A stretch of DNA of 64,000 nt from a bacterium (GCA_016721565.1 JADKHW010000001.1:248001-312000); one strand, 5' to 3'; shown: positions 34,434-44,107, numbered from the stretch's first letter. Numbers and translations: made by a program. Notes: generated from the letters alone by a model not told the origin.

Positions 34434-37157
34434 ATGCCCAAAGCTAAATACGTAATACTGCTTCTCCTATCGCTGTTCACAATGAATGCGGTGGCGGGGC
34501 TCGATTCAATCAAACCTCGTCCGCAGCAAATGGGCATGCTCGCGGTCGCTCCAATGATTGTCGATGGCGCGCTTGTTCTGGTTATGCCGGACAATCCAAC
34601 TCCTGTTGAGGCAATTGTGCGTGACGAATGCGTTGCCCAGCTTACGGCCAAAATGGGCGTTCCACCAGTTGTAGTATCGTATTCAAACTACGACAGTGGG
34701 CAGATTTCGCTTTGGATAGGGACTCCTGCACGCTTCCCTGCCCTGATTGATTCGCTGTCTGCCACTCACCTACCTGGTTTGGGAATCCTATCTCGCGAAG
34801 AAGAGTACAATCTTCTGGTCACGTCACGAAATATTTTCATTGCCGGTTTTGATCAGCTTGGCATGCAATGGGGACTCTTAAGTTTGCTGAAGCTTATTGC
34901 TGAAGTCAATGGTGCCTTCTCGGTTGATCGTGTTTACATTCGCGATTGGCCGGATCTTGCCAAGCGTATTTGTACAATCAACTCTTCGGTGCGCATCCAA
35001 TCTCAGTATGACTATGTTGACTCACTTGCCGATTTAGCCTACAACTACAAAATGGATGAGATAGAGTGGAATGACCCAGATGGAGGTTTTGGCAATCGCA
35101 GCGGCTATGCCTGGAACAGCACACTCGAACTTCGATCGAGGTTTGCCCGTCGTGGTCAATTTCTCACGTTTGGAATAGACCGAACTGCGTTGCGCGTGCC
35201 TGATAAAAGCTGGCAGGAAGGCGTTCCAATATTGAACATGCCAATGACTGTTGGTTCAACTGGCTTCACAGCCAATAGTTATGGCATCGCTCCCGCTAAT
35301 AGCGGATTTGAAACGTGGGTTTCCAACGTTCCTACGAGTTGGACAATGTATCCGGCCGGAAGTTACAGCACAATATCCCGTGATGCAGTAAACCGGCATT
35401 CAGGTGCATCGTCACTGAAATGGGCCAATCTCGACGGCGGTTACGATTGGGATCGCACTGTGCATCATCGGATGTACTTTGGTGCGCACCGGCTCTTCAA
35501 GCTCAAGTTGTGGGTCAAGACACAAAACTTCAGCGGCAAGCTGCGTTTACTCGTATTGGGAGACGAACCTGTCAACAATCACTTCGAGAACCGCAGGCTG
35601 ACTGTGTCATCCACCGCCAATTGGACGCAGATCGTAATGGATTTCTCGACTTATAATTCGGATTCTGCAACAATTTGGATCGGGCCGGATGTGTCCAGCA
35701 CAGGCAATCTCTGGGTTGATGACGTGACTGTAGAACCCGCTGGATTCCAATATATGGTGCGTCGCGACGACACACCGTTAGCCGTATTTAAACAGCCCGG
35801 CAACGTCTTAATGACAGAGGGCGTTGACTACACCGTAACCGATTTGAACACGCCAACCAATCCGGCTTACGTCCATCTGCCACAATTGGCGCGAACCACG
35901 ACTGGCGCGTTGCCAGTAGGCACTCAAGTTACAGTGAATTGGTATACTGCGATTCTCTTTCAAGGTGGACGTGAGACAGTATGCTTCCGCAGTCTTGAAC
36001 CTCTGGAATACTACCAAGGTCAAATTGCGGCATTAGACTCGGGAATCGCACCTGACGGAATTAAGATTCATATAAACGAAGTTAGTCTAGCAGGCTACGA
36101 CCCGTTATGTGTCAGCAGTGGACTAACTCCCGGACAACTGTGCGGCTGGTATTGTAATCAGTTATACAGTATCATTCAAGCACGCCGCCCAGGAACACCT
36201 GTGAGGATTTACGGCGACGCATTCGATCTTTGGGTGGATGATAATCGCGCGCATCCCATAACGACATCGCCATGGACAATCGGCGCATTGCAACAACTTA
36301 ATCCAAACGTCGAGATGATGGCCATGAGTGACTACTCAACAAACCTCGATTCTACGTTTGCGTACTTCAATGCGAATGGCCATGATGCGGTCATGGCCTA
36401 CTATGGTTCCGAGAGTTTTTCGGAGGCTGTAAACGGTGCTGTGTCGGCTCGTCGCGCTCCGAATTGTGTTGGCGTTCAGTTCTATGATTGGGATATTGGA
36501 GTAGCTTACAAGGTCCCTGACTTTGCCGCGCTGGGCTGGAATCTCGGACCGTTCTTCAAACATGACCCAGTTGAGTTTGCCACGCGCCCAGATACGATTC
36601 GCTTGATGGTGGAAGCGTGGGCAGATTCATTCTTGATTAATCAAGCTCCGTCCATAGTTTCGAAGTCCATTGTCTATCGGTTCTTGCCGGGAGGAAATTG
36701 GACAACAGTTACGCCGTCATCAATCGGTACAAATCGATACCAGTCAGTATTGCCCGTGCCACCTACGGCGACTTCGGTCGAGTATTACTTCCGCGCGACC
36801 GACCATCGTTCCCAACAACGATTCCTTCCGCCTGACGCGCCAACGCGAGTATTTAGTGCGGCCATTCCGCCAGCAACGGGCAACGATAGCGTTGATCCAC
36901 ATAAATATAGTGGCGCAATCGTCCCGCGTGTTGATGGCAACGTCATTGATTGGCCGTCTGTAGAAGGCGCCGTCGGGTACGAAATACACTGGTCCCCCGG
37001 TGGTGACACAACGAGACGTCGTCAGACTCTTGTCTCGACCGTGCCGCCCGGCCAGTTACGATTCTATTTTGACCCGGGGATGTACCAAAACATGTCCCCC
37101 GAATACTTGTTGGTGTCACCAATCTTGGACACTAAATCAGCCACACAGAAACGCTGA
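34434..37157 (+). CDS. large secreted protein with GH20-like fold and carbohydrate-binding-like module
   Basis: A 907-residue protein with a signal peptide (residues 1-21). Residues about 25-175 resemble the GH20b domain found before hexosaminidase catalytic barrels, including GLLSLLKLIAE and VYIRDWPD. Residues about 180-275 and 500-720 resemble parts of a split GH20-type TIM barrel. Between them (about 280-445) is a beta-sandwich module (GFETWVSNVPTSW, WVKTQNFSGKL, NLWVDDVTVEP) of the carbohydrate-binding galactose-binding-like kind. The last 100 residues look like Fn3 or Ig-like sandwiches. I do not see the GH20 Asp-Glu catalytic pair clearly, so activity is unproven. There is no T9SS domain. 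The hybrid kinase operon lies just upstream. Confidence 0.6.
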   Translation: MPKAKYVILLLLSLFTMNAVAGLDSIKPRPQQMGMLAVAPMIVDGALVLVMPDNPTPVEAIVRDECVAQLTAKMGVPPVVVSYSNYDSGQISLWIGTPARFPALIDSLSATHLPGLGILSREEEYNLLVTSRNIFIAGFDQLGMQWGLLSLLKLIAEVNGAFSVDRVYIRDWPDLAKRICTINSSVRIQSQYDYVDSLADLAYNYKMDEIEWNDPDGGFGNRSGYAWNSTLELRSRFARRGQFLTFGIDRTALRVPDKSWQEGVPILNMPMTVGSTGFTANSYGIAPANSGFETWVSNVPTSWTMYPAGSYSTISRDAVNRHSGASSLKWANLDGGYDWDRTVHHRMYFGAHRLFKLKLWVKTQNFSGKLRLLVLGDEPVNNHFENRRLTVSSTANWTQIVMDFSTYNSDSATIWIGPDVSSTGNLWVDDVTVEPAGFQYMVRRDDTPLAVFKQPGNVLMTEGVDYTVTDLNTPTNPAYVHLPQLARTTTGALPVGTQVTVNWYTAILFQGGRETVCFRSLEPLEYYQGQIAALDSGIAPDGIKIHINEVSLAGYDPLCVSSGLTPGQLCGWYCNQLYSIIQARRPGTPVRIYGDAFDLWVDDNRAHPITTSPWTIGALQQLNPNVEMMAMSDYSTNLDSTFAYFNANGHDAVMAYYGSESFSEAVNGAVSARRAPNCVGVQFYDWDIGVAYKVPDFAALGWNLGPFFKHDPVEFATRPDTIRLMVEAWADSFLINQAPSIVSKSIVYRFLPGGNWTTVTPSSIGTNRYQSVLPVPPTATSVEYYFRATDHRSQQRFLPPDAPTRVFSAAIPPATGNDSVDPHKYSGAIVPRVDGNVIDWPSVEGAVGYEIHWSPGGDTTRRRQTLVSTVPPGQLRFYFDPGMYQNMSPEYLLVSPILDTKSATQKR

Positions 37158-37211
37158 GCAAACAAAGTGGACAAGTTGCCTAGGACATTGTAAAATTACG
37201 CTTAATTTAAC

Positions 37212-37241
37212 AGCAGGCCCGGCATAATTGCCGGGCCTGCT
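37212..37241 (+). terminator. intrinsic terminator after the GH20-like gene
   Basis: A perfect 13-base-pair stem: AGCAGGCCCGGCA (37212-37224) with 37229-37241, loop TAAT, then TTGTTTGTT. Confidence 0.82.
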
Positions 37242-37248
37242 TTGTTTG

Positions 37249-37277
37249 TTGCATTAGGCAACGGAATCGCTTATATT
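37249..37277 (+). promoter_or_regulatory. possible promoter for the methyltransferase gene
   Basis: TTGCAT (37249-37254) and TATATT (37272-37277) at 17-base spacing, directly after the terminator and 75 bases before the gene. Confidence 0.4.
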
Positions 37278-37351
37278 TACTAAATTTCCTTCAACAATGG
37301 CAAAATCGGCGGCTGATTTCCGCAGCTGACCATTTCAATAGGCAATCAGAT

Positions 37352-38143
37352 ATGAAGAAGCAGACATTTAAGCGCATAGAAAAGACTTGGGACGAATTCT
37401 GGGCGGAGTTCTGGCGAGTTCGGTTGGTCGGCGGTGATGAGGCTTCAGATTTTAAGAGTCAGCAAGTTGTCGAGTACTGCTGGGAAGCATTAGGGATCAA
37501 GCGAGGCCAGCGCGTGCTTGACCTCGGGTGCGGCGCGGGCTATCAGGCACGATATTTAGCCGAGCGGGGCGCAGAAGTTCATGGAATTGATATCACGCCT
37601 GTTCTGATCAAGCACGCGCAAAAGCACTTCAAGAAACACGGCGTAACCGGGACTTTTGAAGTCGATGACATGCGCACATTTACAGTTGACAAACCGTTCG
37701 ATTATATTCTTGTCTTAGGTATGAGCTTTGGTTTTGGTACTGATGAAGAAAATGCTGAGACGATTCGGCGCATCTATGCTGCGCTGAAACCTGGTGGGAA
37801 GCTCTTGCTAACAGGTCAACATCCATACGGGTTGTCAAATCATCTCGGCCCGGAGTGGCTCGAGTGCGATGAAGGCCTGCTGCTACATCGCGCAGAGTTT
37901 GACGAAGAGCGCTGCAGGCTTGGCGGCTCGTGGGAGCTTGCGTGCCCTGATGGAACAATCATCACCGAAGGCGAGAACCCGGAAAAGGATGGCGTGCGCT
38001 GTTATACCGTCCCGGAAATTCGCGGCTTATTGATGCAGACTGGATTCAAGAAAGTTGAAACTCACGGTGCGTGGTACTTGCCACCGCAGCCGCTCCAGTG
38101 GTTCTCTATGGAGCTTATCGTGACAGCAGTAAAACCAAAGTAG
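37352..38143 (+). CDS. SAM-dependent methyltransferase, class I
   Basis: A 263-residue Rossmann-fold methyltransferase. SAM motif I is VLDLGCGAGYQARYLA (about residues 55-70), followed by the acidic HGIDITP and the DDMRTF motif II/III region; LKPGGKLLLTG is the typical post-motif. The N-terminus (FKRIEKTWDEFWAEFW) and end with FSMELIVTAV match a Methyltransf_25/11-type group of unknown substrate. A dihydrouridine synthase gene follows 11 bases later, so a tRNA-related substrate is possible but only inferred. Confidence 0.8.
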   Translation: MKKQTFKRIEKTWDEFWAEFWRVRLVGGDEASDFKSQQVVEYCWEALGIKRGQRVLDLGCGAGYQARYLAERGAEVHGIDITPVLIKHAQKHFKKHGVTGTFEVDDMRTFTVDKPFDYILVLGMSFGFGTDEENAETIRRIYAALKPGGKLLLTGQHPYGLSNHLGPEWLECDEGLLLHRAEFDEERCRLGGSWELACPDGTIITEGENPEKDGVRCYTVPEIRGLLMQTGFKKVETHGAWYLPPQPLQWFSMELIVTAVKPK

Positions 38144-38154
38144 CATATCAACCG

Positions 38155-39222
38155 TTGCAATCGCTCGAGAATAACGAACCAGTAGAGAACCCACTCGCGA
38201 GAAAGCTCGGACCGATTACGATCGATAGTCCGGCGGTGCTCGCACCGTTGGCTGGCTGGACCGATACCGCCATGCGCCGCATTTCTCGCAAATATGGCGC
38301 AGGTTTGGTTTTTTCTGAGATGCTCTCAGGCGAGGGAGCGCGCCGCAAAAATGAAAAAACCCGCAAGATGGCGGCTTTTGATTCAGCTGAACGTCCGTAT
38401 TTCATTCAGTATTTTGCAACCAATCCTGAGCAGGCCGCCGACGCGGCCAAGTTACTGCGCGATGTGAATCCCGACGGTCTGGATTTGAATTTTGGTTGTC
38501 CCGTCAAAAAGATAATTCTCAATCAAGGCGGCGCGGCGTTGCTGAAAGACGTGAGTCTCTTAGCGCGAATCGTTGAAGCAGCGGTGAAAGCGGTCGACAT
38601 TCCTGTGTCAGTAAAGATGCGCTCCGGCTGGGATCATCGTTCACTTAACGCTGTTGAAGTCGCCCGTGCTATAGAAGGCGCTGGAGCAGCATGGGTGACT
38701 GTACACGCCCGAACGCGTAGTGAGTTCTTTCAAGGCCGTGCGCACTGGGAGTGGATAGGAGAAGTCAAGAGCGCCGTTAACATTCCCGTGATCGGAAATG
38801 GTGATGTACGCAACGCTGAAGACGTCAAGCGATTGCTCGACATGACGGGTTGTGATGCCGTGATGATTGGTAGAGGAGCAATGGGATACCCATTCATCTT
38901 CCGTGAAATTGATTACCTATTGCGCCACGGAGAAGCATGTACTGCTCCGACGCCGTATGAGCGCTTGGAAGCCGCTGAACAACACTTGCTGTGGATGGTA
39001 GACTACTTTCCCGACCCTCATCGCGCGACTCTTGAGTTCCGCAAACATCTGCTCACTTATGTCAAAGGCTTGCACGGCTGCGCGAAATTCAAGAGTCGCG
39101 CAATGCAACTTATGAATCCGGAAGAAGTTATTGCCGAGATGCGAGTATTCTTTGGATCACTGCCGAATATTCCAATAGAACGGCCGCACGACGCCCTTGA
39201 GAGCGCACCCGTTTGGTGTTAA
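38155..39222 (+). CDS. dus: tRNA-dihydrouridine synthase (DusB-like)
   Basis: About 355 residues from a proposed TTG start at 38155. An open frame reaches back to 38071, but that would overlap the methyltransferase gene by 73 bases. The FMN-binding TIM barrel begins VLAPLAGWTDTAMR and has EMLSGEG, DLNFGCPVKKI with the catalytic Cys, VSVKMRSGWD, and the phosphate-binding VIGNGDVRN and GRGAMGYPFIF. The C-terminal helical domain binds tRNA. The enzyme reduces uridine in the tRNA D-loop. The gene ends in a 4-base tail-to-tail overlap with arsC. Confidence 0.9.
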   Translation: MQSLENNEPVENPLARKLGPITIDSPAVLAPLAGWTDTAMRRISRKYGAGLVFSEMLSGEGARRKNEKTRKMAAFDSAERPYFIQYFATNPEQAADAAKLLRDVNPDGLDLNFGCPVKKIILNQGGAALLKDVSLLARIVEAAVKAVDIPVSVKMRSGWDHRSLNAVEVARAIEGAGAAWVTVHARTRSEFFQGRAHWEWIGEVKSAVNIPVIGNGDVRNAEDVKRLLDMTGCDAVMIGRGAMGYPFIFREIDYLLRHGEACTAPTPYERLEAAEQHLLWMVDYFPDPHRATLEFRKHLLTYVKGLHGCAKFKSRAMQLMNPEEVIAEMRVFFGSLPNIPIERPHDALESAPVWC

Positions 39223-39650
39223 TCAGTCAGACCTAATTCGCTCTTCACAAGCGGAATCAACTCAGCGCGCATTTTTTCGCGCAATTCTGCAAATATCTCG
39301 TCAGGGTCCTGACCGGGTTTCATGTCATATGGATCCCAATATGGTTTATGGACTGTCTTGTTGGCGCCGGGTAGTACAGGACAGTTTACTTGCGCGCTGT
39401 CACATACGGTAATTACCAAGTCGATATCCTTGTCGATGAACTCATCGACGCTTTTTGATCTATGATCCGAAATGTCGATGCCTATCTCCATCAGAGCTTT
39501 TATTGTATTTGGATGAACATAGCTCGGATGAGTACCAGCTGAGAAGACCTCGATTTGTTTCCCAAGATCATGTCGCAAGAGTCCTTCGGCCATCTGGCTG
39601 CGCATTGAATTACCGGTACAAAGCACAAGCACTTTTGGTTTGCTGATCAT
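39219..39650 (-). CDS. arsC: arsenate reductase, thioredoxin-type (ArsC/LMW phosphatase family)
   Basis: A 143-residue low-molecular-weight-phosphatase-fold protein. The nucleophile loop CTGNSMR (Cys11, Arg17) is the CX5R motif. Two further cysteines, Cys83 and Cys90 in TVCDSAQVNCPVLPG, form the redox shuttle used by thioredoxin-coupled arsenate reductases. The tail holds KPYWDPYDM, a substrate-near stretch of the family. It would reduce arsenate to arsenite in the cytoplasm. No arsenite pump or ArsR is next to it. It starts inside the stop of a 5'-nucleotidase lipoprotein gene (overlap of four bases). Confidence 0.92.
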   Translation of the reverse strand: MISKPKVLVLCTGNSMRSQMAEGLLRHDLGKQIEVFSAGTHPSYVHPNTIKALMEIGIDISDHRSKSVDEFIDKDIDLVITVCDSAQVNCPVLPGANKTVHKPYWDPYDMKPGQDPDEIFAELREKMRAELIPLVKSELGLTD

Positions 39651-41143
39651 TTGCCTTCCCGTATTAATCGTTTTTCGTTCTTTGGGTAAATTGGCTGCGA
39701 TGCCGCAGACAATGCGTTGATGATGTAATCGCTGAGAAGCACACCAGTTTCTTCTGTCTCGCGCGGTTTGAAACCGAGGTATTTCTCTGCCTGTGACTTC
39801 AGGACATAATCGATTGAGACACCGCGATAGGTCGCACTCGAATCAGCCTGTACGCCGTTTACCAGCACTTGCACATTTTTCGGAACGTCATCGTCGGACT
39901 CATAGGCAATTTCGATTCCCGACATTTGGAGAACTTCACTCTTGCCGCTGATTTGAGACTTAACCTGTTTTGCGGCAAGGGTTAGAAGCTCAGCGCCGCT
40001 TACTTCAAATGTGTTTACGAAATTCGCGAACGGTAGCATTTCAACAATATCAAGCTTGCGAACCGGACCTGCCATCACGTCTTTGCGAATGCCACCGGAG
40101 TTGATGAGAGCGAAATCTGTTTTGTAACCATCGAGTAGCAAGTCGCACAGTAGGTTTCCAAGTGTGCTTGACTCAACATAACTGCGCTCCCATGGTGCTC
40201 CGGCCGTTGCAATCACCTCGCCGTACTCGCGATCAATCTCGTTGCTGAATCGCTTACAGTAGTCCACAACATCAGGGTCGGCGGCAAATCGTGCAACGTC
40301 AAGCTCAACAAGTTGTCCTTTGTAGCGAGTAACTTTGTCCTTTTGAATATCAACATTGAGCACGCCGAGATTTTTCAGATAGGATCCTGCCTGCACGATG
40401 ATGACATTATTTTCAAACACTGGATCAGAAAGTCTCGTGTGACTATGGCCGCCAACGATAATATCGCAGCCATGCACAGCTCCGGCAAGCTCTTTATCCT
40501 TATCGACTCCGTTGTGCGTCAACAGAATAATTAAGTCGGTCTTGCCGTCAATCTCGTCAATCGCCTTTTGCGCGGATTTGGCAATATCTGTAATGGTGAA
40601 ATCTGTAATAGCCGGTTTAGACACGACGCCCGCCAGATCAGTAAGGATCAACCCGATCACGCCAATGCGAACCCCGCCGCGCTCAATGATCTTGTAGCTT
40701 GGGCATAGTGCTGAGTCTGTTGAATTGTCGACTGTGTTCGCGCTGAGCCAATTTACCTTGTCCGTTGAGACAAATCCTCGCAAATGCTCGGGACCTAAGT
40801 CAAACTCGTGATTGCCAAGTGCAATTGCATCGCACTCACAAAGATTGAGCAGATGTAGAAGCGCACCGCCTTCAGTCTCGTCAACGTCCATGTTACAGAT
40901 CGGATTGCCGGTCATCAAGTCGCCCGCATCGAGGTAAATCGTATTCTTGTCAGCATTGCGCACACTGTCAAGAGCGCCGGACAGCGCACCGAAACCTCCG
41001 ACCATGGCCGAATCGCTTCGCCACGAGGCCCGCTCAGATACGAAGTGACCATGTATATCATTCGTATGCAAAATTGTAAGCGATCGCCGGGGCGCAGCGC
41101 ATCCGACAATCAGCACAATTCCCGCAAGTACCCATGTCTTCAT
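39647..41143 (-). CDS. 5'-nucleotidase/UDP-sugar hydrolase lipoprotein
   Basis: A 498-residue UshA-type enzyme with a lipoprotein signal (LIVGC, Cys15). The metallophosphatase domain has ILHTNDIHGH, YLDAGDLMTG, ALGNHEFDLG, LLTHNG and VGGHSHTRL, all metal ligands intact. The C-terminal nucleotidase domain carries NSGGIRKD and LPFANFVNTF. It would release phosphate and nucleosides from nucleotides outside the inner membrane. It is followed directly by arsC with a 4-base overlap. Unlike the lipoprotein at 22869, this one has a complete catalytic set. Confidence 0.93.
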   Translation of the reverse strand: MKTWVLAGIVLIVGCAAPRRSLTILHTNDIHGHFVSERASWRSDSAMVGGFGALSGALDSVRNADKNTIYLDAGDLMTGNPICNMDVDETEGGALLHLLNLCECDAIALGNHEFDLGPEHLRGFVSTDKVNWLSANTVDNSTDSALCPSYKIIERGGVRIGVIGLILTDLAGVVSKPAITDFTITDIAKSAQKAIDEIDGKTDLIILLTHNGVDKDKELAGAVHGCDIIVGGHSHTRLSDPVFENNVIIVQAGSYLKNLGVLNVDIQKDKVTRYKGQLVELDVARFAADPDVVDYCKRFSNEIDREYGEVIATAGAPWERSYVESSTLGNLLCDLLLDGYKTDFALINSGGIRKDVMAGPVRKLDIVEMLPFANFVNTFEVSGAELLTLAAKQVKSQISGKSEVLQMSGIEIAYESDDDVPKNVQVLVNGVQADSSATYRGVSIDYVLKSQAEKYLGFKPRETEETGVLLSDYIINALSAASQPIYPKNEKRLIREGK

Positions 41144-41236
41144 TGCTTCTCCCTGTTTAGTCTGCGAATATACAGTTTGCCAGCCACATTTTCAAGTCTT
41201 GCTGCGTCCGTCTCAAATATTAGTGTGCAATTTTAG

Positions 41237-42364
41237 ATGAGGATACTGTTAACGTGCCATGTGCGCTTTGCCAGCGCAATGGCGTGGTACACCTTCCACT
41301 TGGCGCGCGGACTTCTCAAGCAAGGTCACGATGTATGGCTTTCCGCAAAAAAGGACTCGCCGCTTGCAGAGTGGGCAAGTAGGGAAAAGATACCCGGAAG
41401 CCACTGTCGCGATTATCGAAGTGGTAGCCCAACAGAATTGTGGCGCTCATATCGAGAACTCACCCAAACAATCAGAGAATTCAAGCCAGATATCCTTAAC
41501 CCACACTGTCCGCCAGGTCACACTTTACTTGCTCTTGCCAATCGTGGGAAGCTGCCGTTGATCAGAACTGTTGCAGATCCGCGACCTCCCAAGAGCCACT
41601 TCGTCAACCGATACTTACACGAGCGCAAAACGAGCGGGATGATCTATTCGACAGCTTCTTCGCTGTTGCGGTATGATTCTGTTTTCAACTTCACACACAC
41701 AGAAGAGAAAGTCATTCTGCCGGGACTCGACTTAAGCTTGTTTCCACTTGTTGAATCTGGGTCTTTACGCGAGAAGTTTAATGTCCCCGAGGACGCACTA
41801 TTTGCCGCGATTGTTGCACGCATGAGTCCCGAAAAGGGCCAGGAGCTACTCATAGAGGCGCTTGCATTGCTCGCCGAGGAAACAAGACGCAAAATTGTTG
41901 TGCTCTTGACTGGCGATGACAGCAAAGAGCGTAGGGCAAGTGATCTCGAGGCGCATGCAAGATCAAAGGGAGTGCTCAACAGTTTGAGGTTTGCAGACCG
42001 ACAATCCGACGTCCGGCCGCTCTTGAATGAAATTGACTTGGGAATAATTACTTCCACGCGTAGCGAGGCAGTTTGTCGAATCGCGCTGGAGTTTATGGCA
42101 TACAAGAAGCCAATAATTTCCACGGACATTAATATTCTTCCCGAAGTCGTCAGAAATGGCGTGAATGGCTGGTGTGTTTCTACTACGGATCCGCGCGCCT
42201 TTGCAAATTCATTAGAGGATGCAGTCCGGAATAGGGCGATGCTGTCGCGACTCGGACAACAGGGACACGAGCTGCTCTTGAACGAATTTACCGTAGATAA
42301 AATGACAGAGTCCACAACCTCTTTCTACAAGCGCATCATAGAACGAAATGAACGAGCAAGCTAA
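41237..42364 (+). CDS. glycosyltransferase, GT4-like (GT-B fold)
   Basis: A 375-residue GT-B enzyme. The N-terminal acceptor domain starts MRILLTCHVRFASAMAWYTFHLARGLLKQGH. The C-terminal donor domain has FAAIVARMSPEKGQELLIEA, ITSTRSEAVCRIALEFMAYKKPIISTD and an E-x7-E-like SEAVCRIALE motif, typical of GT4. It opens a run of five glycosyltransferases (41237-45956) that share overlapping start and stop codons. Together with heptosyltransferase-type genes and the nearby Kdo transferase the context points to LPS core or O-chain assembly at the inner membrane. Confidence 0.88.
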   Translation: MRILLTCHVRFASAMAWYTFHLARGLLKQGHDVWLSAKKDSPLAEWASREKIPGSHCRDYRSGSPTELWRSYRELTQTIREFKPDILNPHCPPGHTLLALANRGKLPLIRTVADPRPPKSHFVNRYLHERKTSGMIYSTASSLLRYDSVFNFTHTEEKVILPGLDLSLFPLVESGSLREKFNVPEDALFAAIVARMSPEKGQELLIEALALLAEETRRKIVVLLTGDDSKERRASDLEAHARSKGVLNSLRFADRQSDVRPLLNEIDLGIITSTRSEAVCRIALEFMAYKKPIISTDINILPEVVRNGVNGWCVSTTDPRAFANSLEDAVRNRAMLSRLGQQGHELLLNEFTVDKMTESTTSFYKRIIERNERAS

Positions 42365-43127
42365 ACTCCCAATTTCGCTTGTCGTCGTCACTCTGAACGA
42401 TGCCGAGTATCTCGAACGATGCATCCGAGCAGCGTCTTTTTGTGCAGAGTATGTGGTGGTTGACTCTGGATCGACTGATGATACAGTTGCTGTTGCAGAG
42501 AAGTATGGCGCGCGAGTGTTTCACCGTAAATGGAACGGCTACGGCGTGCAAAAGAATTTTGCGTGTGAACAGGCTTCGCAACCATGGATTCTCTGCGTCG
42601 ATCAAGATGAATTTGTAAGTGATGAATTGCGCGCCAGCATCCATAAAGCATTTCATTCTGACCCAGATTGCGACGCCTTCGATTTGAATCGTCACGGAGT
42701 TTACGCGGGACAACTGATCAACCACTCCGGTTGGTATCCTCAATGGCGCACCTTTTTGTATCGAAAAGGCGCGGCTGTTTGGGGAGGAATGGAGCCGCAT
42801 GTTGTCGTTGAATTTTACGGCAAAAGCAAACGCAGACTCCAGGGTGACTTGCTCCACTATACCTACCGCACTATTGACGAGCACTTGCGAAAGAACATCG
42901 GCTCAGCACGTGCTTCTGGGAAGGCCATGTTTGATCTTGGCAAGCGCGCGTCATGGAGCGATTTGTGCTTGAGACCCGCGTGGGCTTGGTTTCGCTGTTT
43001 CATTATCCAACGCGGCTTTCTGGACGGCTTTCTTGGACTTGTCATCGCGAACGGCCAAGCTAACTACACATTCCTGAAATACGCATACCTGCGTGAACTC
43101 TATTTTGGTTCACAAACAAAGCGTTGA
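42348..43127 (+). CDS. glycosyltransferase family 2 (WaaE/KdtX-like)
   Basis: A 259-residue GT-A enzyme, overlapping the GT4 gene by 17 bases. LPISLVVVTLNDAEYLERC and VVVDSGSTDDTVAVAE are the nucleotide-sugar binding elements and ILCVDQDEFVS is the DxD-type site. It resembles the LPS core beta-1,4-glucosyltransferases (WaaE/KdtX), including GVYAGQLINHSGWYPQW and an aromatic C-terminal membrane-contact region (AWFRCFIIQRGFLDGFLG). Its substrate is unknown. Confidence 0.88.
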   Translation: MNEQAKLPISLVVVTLNDAEYLERCIRAASFCAEYVVVDSGSTDDTVAVAEKYGARVFHRKWNGYGVQKNFACEQASQPWILCVDQDEFVSDELRASIHKAFHSDPDCDAFDLNRHGVYAGQLINHSGWYPQWRTFLYRKGAAVWGGMEPHVVVEFYGKSKRRLQGDLLHYTYRTIDEHLRKNIGSARASGKAMFDLGKRASWSDLCLRPAWAWFRCFIIQRGFLDGFLGLVIANGQANYTFLKYAYLRELYFGSQTKR

Positions 43128-44107
43128 TGGCAACCTCTCTTTCCACGCTCGACTCCGGCGCTGCTATTGCAGCATTGCTGTTTCGGCGGGTCGGGGACAG
43201 TCTCCTCGCCACCCCCGCGATCCGTGCACTGAAGGAGCGCTACCCAAAGTCTCGCACTTTCGTATTGTGCGAACCTCAAGTGATACGTGTGTTCGAGGGA
43301 CTCGCCTATGTGGATGAAATTGTTAACGTCGGCAATTCTCCCTCGTCACTCATGCTTGCCAACGCTCTTCGCGCTATTCCGAATCTTGGCGCAAGCGTAG
43401 ATTTTCTTTCCGATCCACGATCTGCACTCGCATGCGCGATGGGTGGAGCAGCAATCCGCGTCGGATTCGCGAAATCACTTCGGCGAATCATGTACACGCA
43501 CCGCGTCGCTGTTCAAGCCAGCGCAAGCCCGGTTTATAGCGCGATTCACAAATTGAAACTGGCTGAGGCACTCGGTGCAAATTCATCGAATTGGATGCCA
43601 GATTTCGCTTTGAAGAGTGAGAATGAAGTTTTTGCAGAGACACAATTACGCGAACGAAACCTCACGCTGTCCGGAACAATAGCATTCTTTGTGACAAGCA
43701 GGCGCGAATATAAGCGCTGGCCGCTTGAGAGATTTGCAGAAGTAACAGATTTCATTCAGTCCTTCGACAAAAAATCAATTGCTGTGATCGGTGGGGAGAA
43801 CGAGCGTGGATCGATTGAGGAGTTTTGCAGTCTCGCAAATCTTTCTGTTAATAATGTTTCTGTCTTCACAAATATCGGCGAAATGGCCGGATTTCTGAGT
43901 CACTGTGAGCTGTTTGTCGGAAACGATGGCGGGCCGAAACATCTTGCTGTTGCGGTAGGGACACCAACAGTAACAATTTTTCAAAATGATCCGTGGGAGT
44001 ATTGGACTCCGCCGAATTCAAGTCTGCATATTGCGGTCGGAGGAGAAGGCCAATCGCCGTCGGCAGAAGAGGTTATTCGAGCCGTCAAAGGATTCATTAG
44101 CCACTAA
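43127..44107 (+). CDS. glycosyltransferase family 9 (heptosyltransferase-like)
   Basis: A 326-residue ADP-heptose:LPS heptosyltransferase family protein. It reads LLFRRVGDSLLATPAIRALKERYP at the N-terminus and LFVGNDGGPKHLAVAVGTPTVTIF at the C-terminal donor site, the two signatures of GT9. The ATG at 43127 shares its A with the TGA stop of the GT2 gene. It is the first of two GT9 genes in a row, as expected for adding two successive heptose-like sugars to Kdo. Confidence 0.9.
   Translation: MATSLSTLDSGAAIAALLFRRVGDSLLATPAIRALKERYPKSRTFVLCEPQVIRVFEGLAYVDEIVNVGNSPSSLMLANALRAIPNLGASVDFLSDPRSALACAMGGAAIRVGFAKSLRRIMYTHRVAVQASASPVYSAIHKLKLAEALGANSSNWMPDFALKSENEVFAETQLRERNLTLSGTIAFFVTSRREYKRWPLERFAEVTDFIQSFDKKSIAVIGGENERGSIEEFCSLANLSVNNVSVFTNIGEMAGFLSHCELFVGNDGGPKHLAVAVGTPTVTIFQNDPWEYWTPPNSSLHIAVGGEGQSPSAEEVIRAVKGFISH

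Noticed and set aside
22869..41143. Two nucleotidase-like lipoproteins as a recent duplication
   Set aside because: They differ in length, domain content and metal motifs and belong to separate subfamilies.
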